A stretch of DNA of 64,000 nucleotides from Acidobacteriaceae bacterium (GCA_903642235.1 CAHJWL010000005.1:186001-250000), one strand, 5' to 3'; shown: positions 26,945-37,129, counted from the first letter of the stretch. A program made the numbers and translations. Notes: generated by a model from the letters alone, not told the origin.

Positions 26945-27031
26945 AGAAACCCGCTCCTCTGACGCGAAGGAGACAAGGCTGAGCGCGAGTTTTCCTAAGG
27001 AAAGCTTCTCGCGGCACACACCATAGGTGCG

Positions 27032-27280
27032 CTAGACGCCGAAAAGAGCGGCCATCTCCTCGTGAAGAAAACCTTGTCCGGGTTTGTAGGGCTGAACCCA
27101 TCGGCCGTCGATAACGAACTGCGGAATGGCGCGCTTTCCTACGTTGCGCAGAACCTCGTCAGCGGCGCCGGGAGTGTTTTCGATATCGATCTCTTTGTAG
27201 GGGATGTTGTGCTGCGCTAGAAAGCGCTTTGCTTCGCGGCAGTCGCGGCACCAGGCGGCGGAGTAGAGGGTGAGGTCCAT
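27032..27280 (-). CDS. Glutaredoxin-like protein
   Basis: Small thiol-disulphide oxidoreductase. The active site is YSAAWCRDCREAKRFL (CxxC), and the glutathione-side motif is RAIPQFVIDGRWVQPY, with a cis-proline before the valine-like strand. MDLTLYSAAW is the natural beginning, so I start at 27280; ATG 27289 is nine bases longer and equally possible. The length of about 82 residues fits NrdH/glutaredoxin-type proteins. Confidence 0.88.
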   Translation of the reverse strand: MDLTLYSAAWCRDCREAKRFLAQHNIPYKEIDIENTPGAADEVLRNVGKRAIPQFVIDGRWVQPYKPGQGFLHEEMAALFGV

Positions 27281-27319
27281 GTGATCCATTTTAGGGCAGT
27301 GACTGCCTTGAAGCATCGG

Positions 27320-27353
27320 CAGAGAAGCAGGTCCCTACAGGAGGACAACAAAC
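27320..27353. repeat. Dispersed palindromic repeat, AGAAGCAGATCCC family, copy 6
   Basis: Diverged copy CAGAGAAGCAGGTCCC-TACA-GGAGGACAACAAAC, in which GTCC can still pair with GGAC. Intergenic between the SDR stop and the glutaredoxin start. Confidence 0.85.
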
Positions 27354-27409
27354 GTGTCCAGCGAAGCCAAACAAAAGGCGACCCAAGAAGATTGAAAAAT
27401 AGAGCGGCG

Positions 27410-28183
27410 TTACTGCTCGTGGTAGTTGCGAATCAGACCGCCGTCAATGAAGTAGGTCGATCCGGTGACGTAGGCGCCATCGGGGGAGGCGAGAAAGGCG
27501 GCAACGCCGGCGACGTCCCCGGCTGTGCCGATGCGGCCGAGCGGAATATTTCGGAGCAGGGCGTCAAGCTTTGGTTTGTCAGCCATAAGGTGGGCGTTGA
27601 TAGGAGTATCGACTGCGCCGGGAGCGATGTTATTAACGGTAATGCCGAGAGGTCCCAGTTCAACGGCAAGGTCGCGCATGACCATGCGCATACCGCCTTT
27701 TGAGGCGCAGTAGGTGGAGAAGTTCGGGAAGACCATGTCCTCGTGCACGGAACTCATGTTGATGATGGTTCCCGGCTTTTTTGCGTCAACCAGACGCTTC
27801 GCAAAGAACTGCGCGAGGAAAAAGGCGCCTTTGAGATTGACGTTGAGCACGGCGTCGTAGTCGGCCTCTGTCACTTCCAGAAAGGGTGCGTGCTTCTCGA
27901 TGCCGGCGTTGTTGACGAGGATGTCGCAGCTGCCGAACTGCTGCCAGGCTTGATCGACCAGATTCTGGCAATCAGAGAGCTTGGAGACATCCGCTTCGAC
28001 CATGATGGCTTTTCCGCCGGCGGCTTCGACTTTGGCGCGCGTCTCCTGCGCCGACTCGATGTGGCCGCGGTAGTCCACGACGAGATTGGCACCCTCCGCG
28101 GCGAGACGCTCTGCGACGGCCTGACCGATGCCCGAACCTGAACCGGTGACAATGGCGACCTTCTCTGCGAGACGACCAGACAT
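27410..28183 (-). CDS. Short-chain dehydrogenase/reductase (glucose 1-dehydrogenase-like)
   Basis: NAD(P)-dependent oxidoreductase of 257 residues. The cofactor motif TGSGSGIGQAVA, NNAG, the catalytic Ser of INMSSVHED and the Tyr-Lys of STYCASKGG are all present, and the end VTGSTYFIDGGLIRNY is typical of classical SDRs. ATG 28183 has the strong ribosome site AAGGAG, so the longer frame from 28213 is not used. Last gene of the minus-strand run after tadA. The substrate is not certain. Confidence 0.92.
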   Translation of the reverse strand: MSGRLAEKVAIVTGSGSGIGQAVAERLAAEGANLVVDYRGHIESAQETRAKVEAAGGKAIMVEADVSKLSDCQNLVDQAWQQFGSCDILVNNAGIEKHAPFLEVTEADYDAVLNVNLKGAFFLAQFFAKRLVDAKKPGTIINMSSVHEDMVFPNFSTYCASKGGMRMVMRDLAVELGPLGITVNNIAPGAVDTPINAHLMADKPKLDALLRNIPLGRIGTAGDVAGVAAFLASPDGAYVTGSTYFIDGGLIRNYHEQ

Positions 28184-28213
28184 GCGAGCTCCTTGTGTAT
28201 GCCTTGACGGCAC

Positions 28214-29054
<841 letters not shown>

Positions 29055-29055
<1 letters not shown>

Positions 29056-30137
29056 CAGGCGGGCTCCTGTTGGGTCATGCAATGCAGAGCGCCGAGGCCC
29101 CAGATGAAGTCGGTGCAATGGATGCCGGTGACGGTGCGATCGGGGAAGCACTCCGCGATGGTGTTGAGGGCGATGCGATCGTTGGGGTCGTTGAAGGTGG
29201 GTACGAGGACGAGGGCGTTGGCGATATAGAAGTTGGCGTAGGAGGCGGGGAGGCGCTGGTTGGCGAAGAAGACGGGCGCGGGCATGGGGAGGGTCTTGAT
29301 CGTGAAGGGGTCGCCGTGGAGGTTGCGGGCGGAGTGGAGGCGATCGAGGTTCTCGGCGAGCGGGAGATGATTTTCGTCAGCGGTGTTGGGCTCGGTGGCG
29401 GTAACAATGGTATTGCCCTGTAGATCGGCGCCGGGAACGAAGCGGGTAATGTCGTCGACGTGGCCGTGAGTGTCATCGCCAGCGCAGCCGCGATTGAGCC
29501 AGAGAACCTGATCGATGCCGAGATGGTCGTGGAAGGCCTGTTCGAGCTGCTGGCGTGTTGTCTCGCGATTCCCGAGGTCGGGGTTGCGCTGCTGAATCTC
29601 GGAGAGGAGGCACTCTTCGGTGGTGAGAAGGATGCCTGCGCCGTTGGTGTCAATGCTGCCTCCTTCAAGGACGAGGCGATGCTCCGTGCCGTTGGGGAGG
29701 GTGATGGTTGGCTGTACGCTCGGCATGCCGTGAAGGCCGGCGACACGGGATGGGATTTCGTTGTCGTTGAGGTGATTGTTGTACTTGGCCCAGGCGTTGA
29801 ACTTCCAGTCGGTGACGGCGATCTCGCCTGTGGAGCTCTTGACGAAGATGGGGCCGGAGTCGCGGAGCCAGACGCGATCGGTGCGCCAGGTGTGAAAATG
29901 CAGGCGGGCAAGGTTCGCGCCTTGGCGGCGGAGCATGCTGTAGGCGCGCTTCTCGGCGGCGACGTCATTGACGAGGATGTGGACATCTTCGTCGGCGGAG
30001 AGATGGCGGACGATCTCGCAGTAGACCCAGGGAATGGGCTGGAATTTGCCAGGCCAGTCCTCGGGGTTGTGCGGCCACGCGATCCAGGTGGCGGTGTGCG
30101 GGGCCCACTCGGCGGGCATGCGGAAGCGGTCGGCCAT
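29055..30137 (-). CDS. aguA: Agmatine deiminase
   Basis: Converts agmatine to N-carbamoylputrescine. The 360 residues belong to the guanidino-group-modifying superfamily: MPAEWAPHTATWIAWPHNPEDW at the start, VWLRDSGPIF, the catalytic acid/His region GCAGDDTHGHVDDI and the catalytic Cys in LGALHCMTQQEP near the C-terminus. The start ATG overlaps the carbamoylputrescine amidase stop by one base, so the two enzymes of one pathway are translationally coupled. Confidence 0.95.
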
Positions 30138-31114
30138 CAGTCGATGAACCTGCTGGTGAGGCCGGTGTAGCCGTCGATGCGGCGGTCGCGGAGGAAGGGC
30201 CAGTGCTGGCGAGTGGTCTCGACGAGCTTGGGGTCGAGGTCGGCGGTGAGGATCTCTTCGTGGTCGTGTGAGGCCTGAGCGAGGATGCGGCCGAAGGGAT
30301 CGGCGATGAAGGAGCCGCCCCAGAACTCGAGACCGGGGTTGGGGCCGGCAGTGAAGTCGCCGGTCATGCCGAGGACCTCGTTGGCGGTGGGCGGGACGCG
30401 GTTGAGCTGGCCGCTTATGAGGACGTCGCCGAGCTCGTGGCCGACGCGGTTGACGGCGCAGACGAAGACGCCGTTGGCGATGGCGTGAGCACGCTGAATG
30501 GTCTGCCAGGCGTCGTACTGGGCCTCGCCGAACTCGGCCTTTTCGGCGGGGTGCCAGCCGATCGCGGTGGGATAGAAGAGGGTCTCGGCGCCGCGGAGGG
30601 CGGTCTCGCGGGCGGCCTCGGGGTACCACTGATCCCAGCAGACGAGAGTTCCAACCCGTCCTGCGGACGTGGCGAGGGCACGGAAGCCGAGGTCGCCGGG
30701 GGTGAAGTAGAACTTTTCGTAGTAGAGCGGGTCGTCGGGGATGTGCATCTTGCGGTAGATGCCGGCGATGTTGTCGGGAGCGGAGCTGGCGGGGTCGAGG
30801 GTGACGGCGGTGTTGTGGTAGAGGCCGGGGGCGCGGCGCTCAAAGAGCGAGGCGATGATGACGACGTTGTGCTCGCGGGCTATGGCGGCGAGGGCGGCGG
30901 TCGAGGGGCCGGGAATGGACTCGGTGAGCGCGAAAAGGGCATGATCTTCGCGCTGGCAGAAGTACTGTGCGCGGAAGAGCTCGGGCAGACAGATGATAGT
31001 GGCGCCGGCGAAAGCGGCCTCTTGGCAGCGAGCGGCGGCTTTCGCGAGATTGACTTCGGGATCGGGCTCGCAGGACATCTGAATCAGCGCGACGCGGGTG
31101 GGTTTGGTGGTCAT
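30137..31114 (-). CDS. aguB: N-carbamoylputrescine amidase
   Basis: Nitrilase-superfamily amidohydrolase that releases putrescine, CO2 and ammonia from N-carbamoylputrescine. The Glu-Lys-Cys triad is in CLPELF, IYRKMHIPDDP and LVCWDQWYPEAAR. The order amidase then deiminase gives a complete agmatine-to-putrescine route. The 325 residues are slightly longer than usual because of VGHELGDVLISGQLNRVPPTA-type loop sequence. It begins 11 bases after vapC. Confidence 0.95.
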   Translation of the reverse strand: MTTKPTRVALIQMSCEPDPEVNLAKAAARCQEAAFAGATIICLPELFRAQYFCQREDHALFALTESIPGPSTAALAAIAREHNVVIIASLFERRAPGLYHNTAVTLDPASSAPDNIAGIYRKMHIPDDPLYYEKFYFTPGDLGFRALATSAGRVGTLVCWDQWYPEAARETALRGAETLFYPTAIGWHPAEKAEFGEAQYDAWQTIQRAHAIANGVFVCAVNRVGHELGDVLISGQLNRVPPTANEVLGMTGDFTAGPNPGLEFWGGSFIADPFGRILAQASHDHEEILTADLDPKLVETTRQHWPFLRDRRIDGYTGLTSRFID

Positions 31115-31125
31115 AGGACGGGACC

Positions 31126-31548
31126 TCAGGCCTGCAGGTAGGCGAGCTTTATACTTTTCGCAAAGATGAGGATATCGCGGTCGCGTGTCACAAGCGTCAA
31201 ACCCTCGACGCGAGCGGAGGCGACGAGGATGCGGTCCGAAGGATCCTTATGCATGAGTTCTGGGAGATCAATCGAAGCGATGGCGATCTCTGGGGTAAAG
31301 GGAAGGAGCTGGATGCCGGGTTTTGAGGAAGCCTCGCTTATCCATTGCGTCACCGACCGGCTTAGCGATAACCGTCCGAGCCGTACCAGAAGAGCGATCT
31401 CCCAAACGGAGATAACGGAGACGAAGACGAGTCCACGGCCAGCAGCGGCTTCGATGACAGGCTTTGCGGCTGGGCGGATGTCCTCTGACCCGTTCTGGTA
31501 CTTGATCCAGATGTGAGTATCAAGGAGTAACGGAGTGACGCTACTCAT
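31126..31548 (-). CDS. vapC: PIN-domain toxin (VapC family)
   Basis: Probable ribonuclease toxin of a type II toxin-antitoxin pair. The acidic residues of the PIN active site are in LLLDTHIWIKY, VWEIALL, DPSDRILVASA and LVTRDRDIL. MSSVTPLLLD is taken as the start (31548), which overlaps the antitoxin gene by eight bases. It is 140 residues. This DTHxW-type PIN is the subgroup usually paired with Phd/YefM antitoxins. Confidence 0.9.
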   Translation of the reverse strand: MSSVTPLLLDTHIWIKYQNGSEDIRPAAKPVIEAAAGRGLVFVSVISVWEIALLVRLGRLSLSRSVTQWISEASSKPGIQLLPFTPEIAIASIDLPELMHKDPSDRILVASARVEGLTLVTRDRDILIFAKSIKLAYLQA

Positions 31549-31825
31549 TCTCTTCTTTGAGGGTCCACTCAACTCCGGTTGGCCCGACGATGTCACCGAG
31601 TATTTGCACCGTGCCGCGCATAGACCCGAAGAGTGGGGCAGGAACGTCGTTCAGCGGAACGATCTGTGCGATGGGAACGCCACGTTTGAGGACCGTGATC
31701 GCGCTGCGCCTTTTCTGCACGCCAGAGACCACAGAAGAGAAGTGAGCTTTTGCGTAGGCGACGGAGACGCTCTTTGGATACTCGACATTGGCTGTCTTAA
31801 GGGCCTTCTTCTTTAGTCCCGGCAT
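31541..31825 (-). CDS. Phd/YefM-family antitoxin
   Basis: Antitoxin of the PIN toxin downstream. YPKSVSVAYAKAHFSSVVSGVQK is the Phd/YefM DNA-binding N-terminal domain, followed by AITVLKRGVPIAQIVPL; the C-terminal part binds toxin. ATG 31825 follows GGAGGT at proper spacing, so it is chosen over a GTG inside that ribosome site. The pair precedes aguB on the same strand and may drive some read-through into it. Confidence 0.9.
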   Translation of the reverse strand: MPGLKKKALKTANVEYPKSVSVAYAKAHFSSVVSGVQKRRSAITVLKRGVPIAQIVPLNDVPAPLFGSMRGTVQILGDIVGPTGVEWTLKEENE

Positions 31826-31980
31826 TCTAGTCACCTCCAGATGACCTCTTCAGTGTAGCAGCGGATACCACCACCTCCCCGACTTGAACAGCCTTCTATC
31901 CAGGTGCAGGATCTGTTACGTTGGAGTGAAAAGCACACCTTTGACGCACGATTCTGGATCACCTGACATCAACGCAGTCT

Positions 31981-32010
31981 GGTTCGGTTGCTGTCCGTAC
32001 GGGCCGAACC
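31981..32010 (+). promoter_or_regulatory. Hairpin in the glnA leader
   Basis: GGTTCGG (31981-31987) pairs with CCGAACC (32004-32010), and the loop contains the palindrome CCGTACGG (31995-32002). The structure ends 15 bases before the GAAGGAG ribosome site of glnA, leaving it free. It might be an attenuator, a transcript stabiliser or a protein site. Confidence 0.5.
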
Positions 32011-32034
32011 TTCAACGAGATTTGAAGGAGCGTC

Positions 32035-33462
32035 ATGAGAGAGTTTCGCGATTTTCTTGAGTTGTCGTATGCCGAACTGGAGGAGTTGAACCTCGAGGCG
32101 AAGGATCAGCGGAAGAAGCGGGTTCCGGCCGAGCAGCTGCAGGAGCAGCGGCTGAGGTACCTGACCGACACCAAGGGGGTGAAGGCGGTGACGGTGATGT
32201 TCAGCGATCTTGAAGGCCGGCTGCACATGCTGGACTACGATGCGAAGTTCCTGGCCAAAAGCTATGACAATCTGACGTTTGATGGCTCGTCGATCCGCGG
32301 ATTTACGGCGCAGCGCGAGAGCGATCTGCGGCTCGGGATCGATTGGAGCGCCTTCTATTGGGTGCCGGCGGATGTGTTTGGGCCGGGCAAGGTGATCGTG
32401 TTCGGTGAGGTGATCGACAAGAACGGCGGGACGTACGCGGCCGACATCCGCGGGGTGCTGAAGCAGTACTCGAAGGAGCTCTTCGAGAAGCAGGGATACA
32501 CGCTGAACGCAGCGAACGAGATTGAAGGATTTCTGTTTGAAGGGACGGACGCGGAGCGGAGCTTCCATGAGACGGGCGCGTTCGAGTATGTGAATAAGGG
32601 CGGCTACTACCACTCGTTGCCGGGCGATCCGCTGCGGGACTTTATTGATATCGCCGCCGAGGTGCAGCGCGCGATGGGATTTGAAAATGAGAAGGATCAT
32701 CCGGAGGTCGCACCGAGCCAGTTTGAGATCAACTACACCTACGGCGAGGTGGTGGCAGCGGCGGATCAGATCCAGCTCTACAAGCTGATCTGTCGACAGG
32801 TCGCAACGCAGATGGGGATGACAGCGAGCTTTCTGCCGAAGCCAGTAACGGGCGTGAACGGCAGCGGCATGCACACGAATATCTCGATCACGAAGGACGG
32901 CAAGAACCTGTTCTGGGATCCACAGGGCGAGGAGAAGATCTCGCCGATGGCGTGGCAGTTTACGGATCGCATTCTGACGCACGGTAGTGATCTCTGTCTG
33001 CTGCTGAATGCGAGTGTGAACGCATACCGGCGGCTGGATCCACACTTTGAGGCTCCGAACCAGATCAAGGCGTCGGCGACGGATCGTGGGTCGATGGTAC
33101 GGATTCCGATTGGCAATGAAAAGTCGGCGCGCGTGGAGGTTCGGTCCGTAGGACCGGATGCGAACCCGTATATGGTGCTGTATTCCATCTTCAAGAGCGG
33201 CCTGGAGGGCGAGACGGCAAAGATCGACAATCTGCGGCAGGCAGAGCGGTACCTTCCGGATAACATTTACACGGCGATTGAAGACTTTCGCAGGGCCGAG
33301 TGGACGACAAAGCTGCTTGGCGAGGATGTGAAGGGGCGCTATGCGGATCTGAAGCAGGGATCGGCGGACCGGTGTGCGCGGCTGCTAGGAACGATTGTGA
33401 AGGCGCCCGAGATCCAGTTCCATCATGATGTTTACAACCAGCTGCTGTGGGGCCAGTTCTAG
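32035..33462 (+). CDS. glnA: Glutamine synthetase, type I
   Basis: Makes glutamine from glutamate, ammonia and ATP. The 475 residues have the GS signatures FDGSSIRGF, ANEIEGFLF with metal-binding glutamates, VNGSGMHTNIS and NAYRRLDPHFEAP followed by ASATDRGSMVRIP, with the C-terminal EVRSVGPDANPYM. It begins ATG at 32035 after GAAGGAG. The catalytic region is standard, although the usual NRSA(A/S)-type latch is replaced by TDRGSMVRIP. It is monocistronic, ended by the hairpin at 33527. Confidence 0.95.
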   Translation: MREFRDFLELSYAELEELNLEAKDQRKKRVPAEQLQEQRLRYLTDTKGVKAVTVMFSDLEGRLHMLDYDAKFLAKSYDNLTFDGSSIRGFTAQRESDLRLGIDWSAFYWVPADVFGPGKVIVFGEVIDKNGGTYAADIRGVLKQYSKELFEKQGYTLNAANEIEGFLFEGTDAERSFHETGAFEYVNKGGYYHSLPGDPLRDFIDIAAEVQRAMGFENEKDHPEVAPSQFEINYTYGEVVAAADQIQLYKLICRQVATQMGMTASFLPKPVTGVNGSGMHTNISITKDGKNLFWDPQGEEKISPMAWQFTDRILTHGSDLCLLLNASVNAYRRLDPHFEAPNQIKASATDRGSMVRIPIGNEKSARVEVRSVGPDANPYMVLYSIFKSGLEGETAKIDNLRQAERYLPDNIYTAIEDFRRAEWTTKLLGEDVKGRYADLKQGSADRCARLLGTIVKAPEIQFHHDVYNQLLWGQF

Positions 33463-33526
33463 GGGCCTGCGAAAGTCGTAGACGCATCACCCGATCCGGT
33501 GTTCAGTAGCTCCGATTATGCTCTAA

Positions 33527-33557
33527 AGTCCTCTCAGATGTATTGAGAGGGCTTCTT
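33527..33557 (+). terminator. Probable rho-independent terminator after glnA
   Basis: CCTCTCA (33530-33536) pairs with TGAGAGG (33544-33550); outer AAG/CTT extends it. The stem is followed by GCTTCTTTAT. It also forms the immediate upstream region of the next gene, so it may tune that gene's translation. Confidence 0.65.
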
Positions 33558-33558
33558 T

Positions 33559-33987
33559 ATGTACCAGAAAGTTGGAAATCAGGCTTCCTACACGGAACAT
33601 CGGAGAGCGATAGAGCTGGTAGCTCATGGCTTACATCCGGAGACTGGAGAGCCACTCCACTCGACGGAGATCATTCACGACGTCAGAGTCGTACGAGCTC
33701 TTTTTACCGCAGTTGACGTGCTTCGCTCGCGAGAGACAAACAGAGGTCGGAAGGAAGTGAGGTCCTCGTCTGTCACGAGTTCATCGGCTTTTGCAGCAGG
33801 TAGCCCATGGACTCCCGATGAAGATGAGGAACTTCGAGCCGAGTTTTTACAAGAAACAAAGCTCAGAGACATAGCAAGCTCGCATGCGAGAACAGCAGGG
33901 GCAATCGCTTCTCGCCTGGTGAGGCTTGGGTTGGTGCAAGATAAGACGGAGGCCCGGCTACGGCTAAGAAGCCAGGCTGCGCACTAG
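33559..33987 (+). CDS. Hypothetical protein with SANT/Myb-like C-terminal domain
   Basis: A 142-residue protein in two parts. The N-terminal half has [20 protein letters not shown] and [12 protein letters not shown]; the C-terminal half, [14 protein letters not shown] ... [25 protein letters not shown], is a SANT/Myb-like helix-turn-helix (W, then E/D-rich helix, then a recognition-type helix). The two-part layout is one I associate with a widespread but uncharacterised bacterial family. Probably DNA-binding (inference). Confidence 0.75.
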   Translation: MYQKVGNQASYTEHRRAIELVAHGLHPETGEPLHSTEIIHDVRVVRALFTAVDVLRSRETNRGRKEVRSSSVTSSSAFAAGSPWTPDEDEELRAEFLQETKLRDIASSHARTAGAIASRLVRLGLVQDKTEARLRLRSQAAH

Positions 33988-34061
33988 AGGACAAAGTGTT
34001 CCGATCTCCGTATGATTTACGTCGTAACGCGTGCACGTTGCAGCGTAAGGAATGGAGATTC

Positions 34062-34991
34062 ATGCGGAAGAAGGTAAGTATCATCGGGGCGGGGAATGTG
34101 GGGGCGACGGCGGCGCACTGGGTGGCGGCGAAGGAACTGGCGGACGTCGTTTTGCTGGATGTTGCGGAAGGGATACCCCAGGGCAAGGGGCTTGATCTGC
34201 TGGAGGCGATGCCGATCGAGAAGCGGGACTGCTCGATCCTCGGTACCAACGACTATGCGGATACGAAGGAATCGAATGTCGTGGTGATCACGGCCGGGAT
34301 TGCGCGGAAGCCGGGGATGAGCCGGGACGACCTGCTGAACACCAACTACAAGATCATGACGGATGTGGTGGCGAAGGTGGTTGCAGCGTCGCCGAAATGC
34401 GTAATCATTGTGGTGTCAAACCCGCTGGATGCAATGGCGCAGACCGCATTTCGGCAGGCGGGGTTCCCGCGGGAACGCGTGATCGGGATGGCTGGTGTGC
34501 TGGATTCTGCACGCTTTCGCACGTTCATCGCCGAGGAACTGAAGGTGTCAGTCGAGAATGTAACTGCTTTTGTTCTTGGCGGCCATGGCGACACGATGGT
34601 GCCGTTGCCGCGCTACTCAACGGTTGCAGGTATTCCGATTACGGAGTTGCTGGAGCCGGCACGCGTGGAGGCGCTGGTGCAGCGAACGCGAGATGGCGGC
34701 GCGGAGATCGTCAAGTATCTAAAGACCGGATCGGCCTACTATGCGCCCAGTGCGGCAGCGGTTGAGATGGTTGAAGCAATTCTGAAAGATAAGAAGAAGA
34801 TTCTGCCCTGTGCGGCGTATCTGCAGGGCGAGTACGGAATTACAGGCTTGTATGTGGGTGTTCCGTGCAAGCTGGGAGCGGGAGGTCTTGAGCAGATCCT
34901 CGAGATCAAGCTGACGGCTGAGGAGCAGACGGCGCTCCAGAAGAGTGCAGATGCGGTGAAGGAGTTGTGCTCCGTACTTGGCGTCGCGTAG
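34062..34991 (+). CDS. mdh: Malate dehydrogenase (LDH-like type)
   Basis: NAD-dependent oxidation of malate to oxaloacetate in the TCA cycle. The dinucleotide site [16 protein letters not shown] is at the N-terminus; [15 protein letters not shown] holds the arginine that marks malate rather than lactate specificity; [10 protein letters not shown] has the catalytic histidine. The length of 309 residues is normal. ATG 34062 follows GGAG. It is near glnA and in the same half of the window as sdh, but not in their operon. Confidence 0.96.
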   Translation: MRKKVSIIGAGNVGATAAHWVAAKELADVVLLDVAEGIPQGKGLDLLEAMPIEKRDCSILGTNDYADTKESNVVVITAGIARKPGMSRDDLLNTNYKIMTDVVAKVVAASPKCVIIVVSNPLDAMAQTAFRQAGFPRERVIGMAGVLDSARFRTFIAEELKVSVENVTAFVLGGHGDTMVPLPRYSTVAGIPITELLEPARVEALVQRTRDGGAEIVKYLKTGSAYYAPSAAAVEMVEAILKDKKKILPCAAYLQGEYGITGLYVGVPCKLGAGGLEQILEIKLTAEEQTALQKSADAVKELCSVLGVA

Positions 34992-35028
34992 CAGCCATGA
35001 TGGTCTCGTCGCGGCTTCGGTTTAAGTT

Positions 35029-36363
35029 GTGAGTACGGAAGCAGGATCGGCCTCAGTGGCGGCGCCAGCATCGCGTTTCAGCTACGGGGCTTGGACCTAT
35101 TTCCTCGGTTTGATGGCGGCGTACGCGGTCGTACTCCTGATGGCGCCACAGCCGCCTGCATTCGTAGATTATCCGGATTGGGTGTTTCAAGGTATGTTGC
35201 TGCGCGGCGTGCTGACGGGGCATCCGGTTGCTGGATACCTGCTGAAGCCGTACCCGGTTCCGAACAGTTTGACGACGGTGGGGCTGGGACTGCTGGACTG
35301 CGTGCTGCCGTGGGTGTGGGCGGCCAAGCTGTGGATCTGTGGGTACCTTGCGCTGGCAAGCGTGGCGACGTGGCGGCTCCGCGATGCCGCAGACGCGAAG
35401 GACTGGCGGCTGTTGGTGGCGCTGCCCTCCGTGGTGTTCCTGAATCTTGACTTTTGGTGGGGGCATATCAGCTTCGAGATCGGGCTGTGCCTGCTGTTTC
35501 TTTTCGCGGCGACGCTGCTTCGGCGCCGGTCCGCAGTGAGGCTGGGCACTCTGCTCCTGCTGCTGTTCTTTACGCATATGGAGGCGTGCGCGTGTGCTTT
35601 GCTGCTGCTCCTGCTAACCGCGCGTGAACAGCGCGACTGGACCATGCTGCGGGCGGCAGCACCGACCCTGCTGTTCACGCTGTGGTACGCGCTCGGTCGG
35701 TTTGGCGAGGGTTCTGCGGAGGGGCAGATTGCGTCGCCAACGCTCTACCGGTATGGGTCTCCGGGGTTTCTGCTGTATAAAGCAAGTTCGTTCCTGAAGC
35801 CGTTCGGATACGTGAATGCAAGGGCGGCGGATGGATGGTCGCAGACGGAAGCGATCTTCGGCCGAGCGGGATTTCTGCTGCTGGCCGCTGGTGCTCTGCT
35901 GGTTGCGGGACTTTGCTTCTGGCTGGTGCTTCGCCATGGCTTCAGCGTTCAGGCACGCGATGCCTTGATGTTGCGCTCTTTCGCCGTGAGCGCCTTTGTG
36001 CTGGCTTCGGTGCTGCCACAGTTGTTGCTGGGAGTGGCGGACCCTGGCTCGCGGCTGGTGCTTGCGGGGGTGGCGCTCGGAATCTTTTCTATACGCTGGC
36101 AACGACCGGCGGGGACTGTGCTCGCTCTTTACAGCGTGGTCTTTTGCCTGGTGAATCTATGGCAGTTCGGCCGCATCAGCCGGAATCCGGAGCTTCGGGG
36201 GAAGGTCAGCACCCTGCCCGCGGCGGTGCGAACCTTTGCGCATGTTGAGCCGGGAGCGCGCATTGCTGTGTATGGAAAGCTGCGCCGTGGTGAGATGGAC
36301 GACGCTATTTTTCAGACGGGGATCTTTCGGACGGCGCCAACGAAGGACGGCAGACCGAGATAG
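35029..36363 (+). CDS. Multi-pass membrane protein of unknown function
   Basis: 444 residues with about ten hydrophobic helices (e.g. YFLGLMAAYAVVLLMAPQ, LLLLLFFTHMEACACALLLLLL, FLLLAAGALLVAGLCFWLVL) and a soluble C-terminal end (AHVEPGARIAVYGKLRRG). The overall look resembles GT-C-type glycosyltransferase or related integral membrane proteins, but the catalytic Asp motif of that fold is not clear. GTG 35029 start, 37 bases after mdh, suggests it may be read through from mdh. A terminator hairpin covers its stop codon. Confidence 0.78.
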   Translation: MSTEAGSASVAAPASRFSYGAWTYFLGLMAAYAVVLLMAPQPPAFVDYPDWVFQGMLLRGVLTGHPVAGYLLKPYPVPNSLTTVGLGLLDCVLPWVWAAKLWICGYLALASVATWRLRDAADAKDWRLLVALPSVVFLNLDFWWGHISFEIGLCLLFLFAATLLRRRSAVRLGTLLLLLFFTHMEACACALLLLLLTAREQRDWTMLRAAAPTLLFTLWYALGRFGEGSAEGQIASPTLYRYGSPGFLLYKASSFLKPFGYVNARAADGWSQTEAIFGRAGFLLLAAGALLVAGLCFWLVLRHGFSVQARDALMLRSFAVSAFVLASVLPQLLLGVADPGSRLVLAGVALGIFSIRWQRPAGTVLALYSVVFCLVNLWQFGRISRNPELRGKVSTLPAAVRTFAHVEPGARIAVYGKLRRGEMDDAIFQTGIFRTAPTKDGRPR

Positions 36364-36374
36364 GTCTGCCGTCC
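36345..36374 (+). terminator. Perfect 12-bp hairpin overlapping a stop codon
   Basis: GGACGGCAGACC (36345-36356) and GGTCTGCCGTCC (36363-36374) pair over 12 bases around the six-base loop GAGATA; the TAG stop is at the loop/stem edge. No T-tract follows, so rho-independent termination is uncertain. It could mark transcript 3' end stability. Confidence 0.55.
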
Positions 36375-36409
36375 ATTCCCAACTTCGAGTTGCTATTATG
36401 TGGCTCCGG

Positions 36410-36448
36410 AGAGGCAACAGCAGATCCCTACGGGATGACAACCAAAGG
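36410..36448. repeat. Dispersed palindromic repeat, AGAAGCAGATCCC family, copy 7
   Basis: GAGGCAACAGCAGATCCC-TAC-GGGATGACAACCAAAG, between the convergent membrane-protein and cyclophilin genes; the GAGAAG lead is altered to GGCAACA. Confidence 0.85.
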
Positions 36449-36529
36449 GTAGCCGTCTGTGTTTTGCGCCTTTGCAGTGAATGGCCAGCCCCAAACGTGT
36501 GCGGCTAACGCATTCACATCGCGTCCTGG

Positions 36530-37048
36530 CTAGACGTGGTCGATGGTGACAGACTCGAGAACGACGGGGGTCTTGGGACGGTCCATGCCGTCGCGCGAGA
36601 GCTTGGAGATCTTCTCGGCAATGTCGTAGCCTTCGACGACCTCACCGAAGATGGTGTGCTTGCCAGTGAGCCAGCTGGTCTCTGCCGTGGTGATGAAGAA
36701 CTGGCTGCCGTTGGTGTTGGGACCGGCGTTCGCCATCGCGAGCTTGCCCGGTTGGGTGAAGCCGTGTTTCGAGCCCTTGGTCTCATCGGCGAACTTGTAG
36801 CCGGGGCCGCCCATGCCGGTGCCTTCGGGGTCTCCGCCCTGGATCATGAAGGACGGGATCACGCGATGAAAGATGGTGCCGTCATAGAGCTTCGCACCCT
36901 TCTTGGAGCGGGAGTTCCACTCCTTGGTGCCTTCGGCGAGGCCGATGAAGTTTGCTACGGTCTCAGGCGCATCTTGCTCGAAGAGCTTGCAGACGATGGT
37001 TCCTTCCGAGGTCTTAAACGTGGCGTATGTGCCGGGGGTGCTGGGCAT
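36530..37048 (-). CDS. Peptidyl-prolyl cis-trans isomerase, cyclophilin type, cytoplasmic
   Basis: 172 residues without a signal peptide. Active-site signatures are FHRVIPSFMIQGGDPEGTG, NGSQFFITTAETSWL and HTIFGEVVEGYDI. It starts MPSTPGTYATFKTSEGTIVCKLF, a compact cyclophilin. The ATG has AAGGAG-like sequence before it (rev. comp. of ATTCCTTCTCC). Immediately upstream on the same strand is a second, exported cyclophilin. Confidence 0.93.
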   Translation of the reverse strand: MPSTPGTYATFKTSEGTIVCKLFEQDAPETVANFIGLAEGTKEWNSRSKKGAKLYDGTIFHRVIPSFMIQGGDPEGTGMGGPGYKFADETKGSKHGFTQPGKLAMANAGPNTNGSQFFITTAETSWLTGKHTIFGEVVEGYDIAEKISKLSRDGMDRPKTPVVLESVTIDHV

Positions 37049-37129
37049 TCCTTCTCCTTATGCTGTTGATGAGATGGTGCGGTCAGACAAAAAGACCAGT
37101 GGGAGGGCGAAAAAGAGGTTTTATGCAAC

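Noticed and set aside
31920-31960. Sigma-54 promoter for glnA (TTGGAGTGAAAAGCAC)
   Set aside because: Spacing between GG and GC is eight rather than ten bases, so the consensus is not met.
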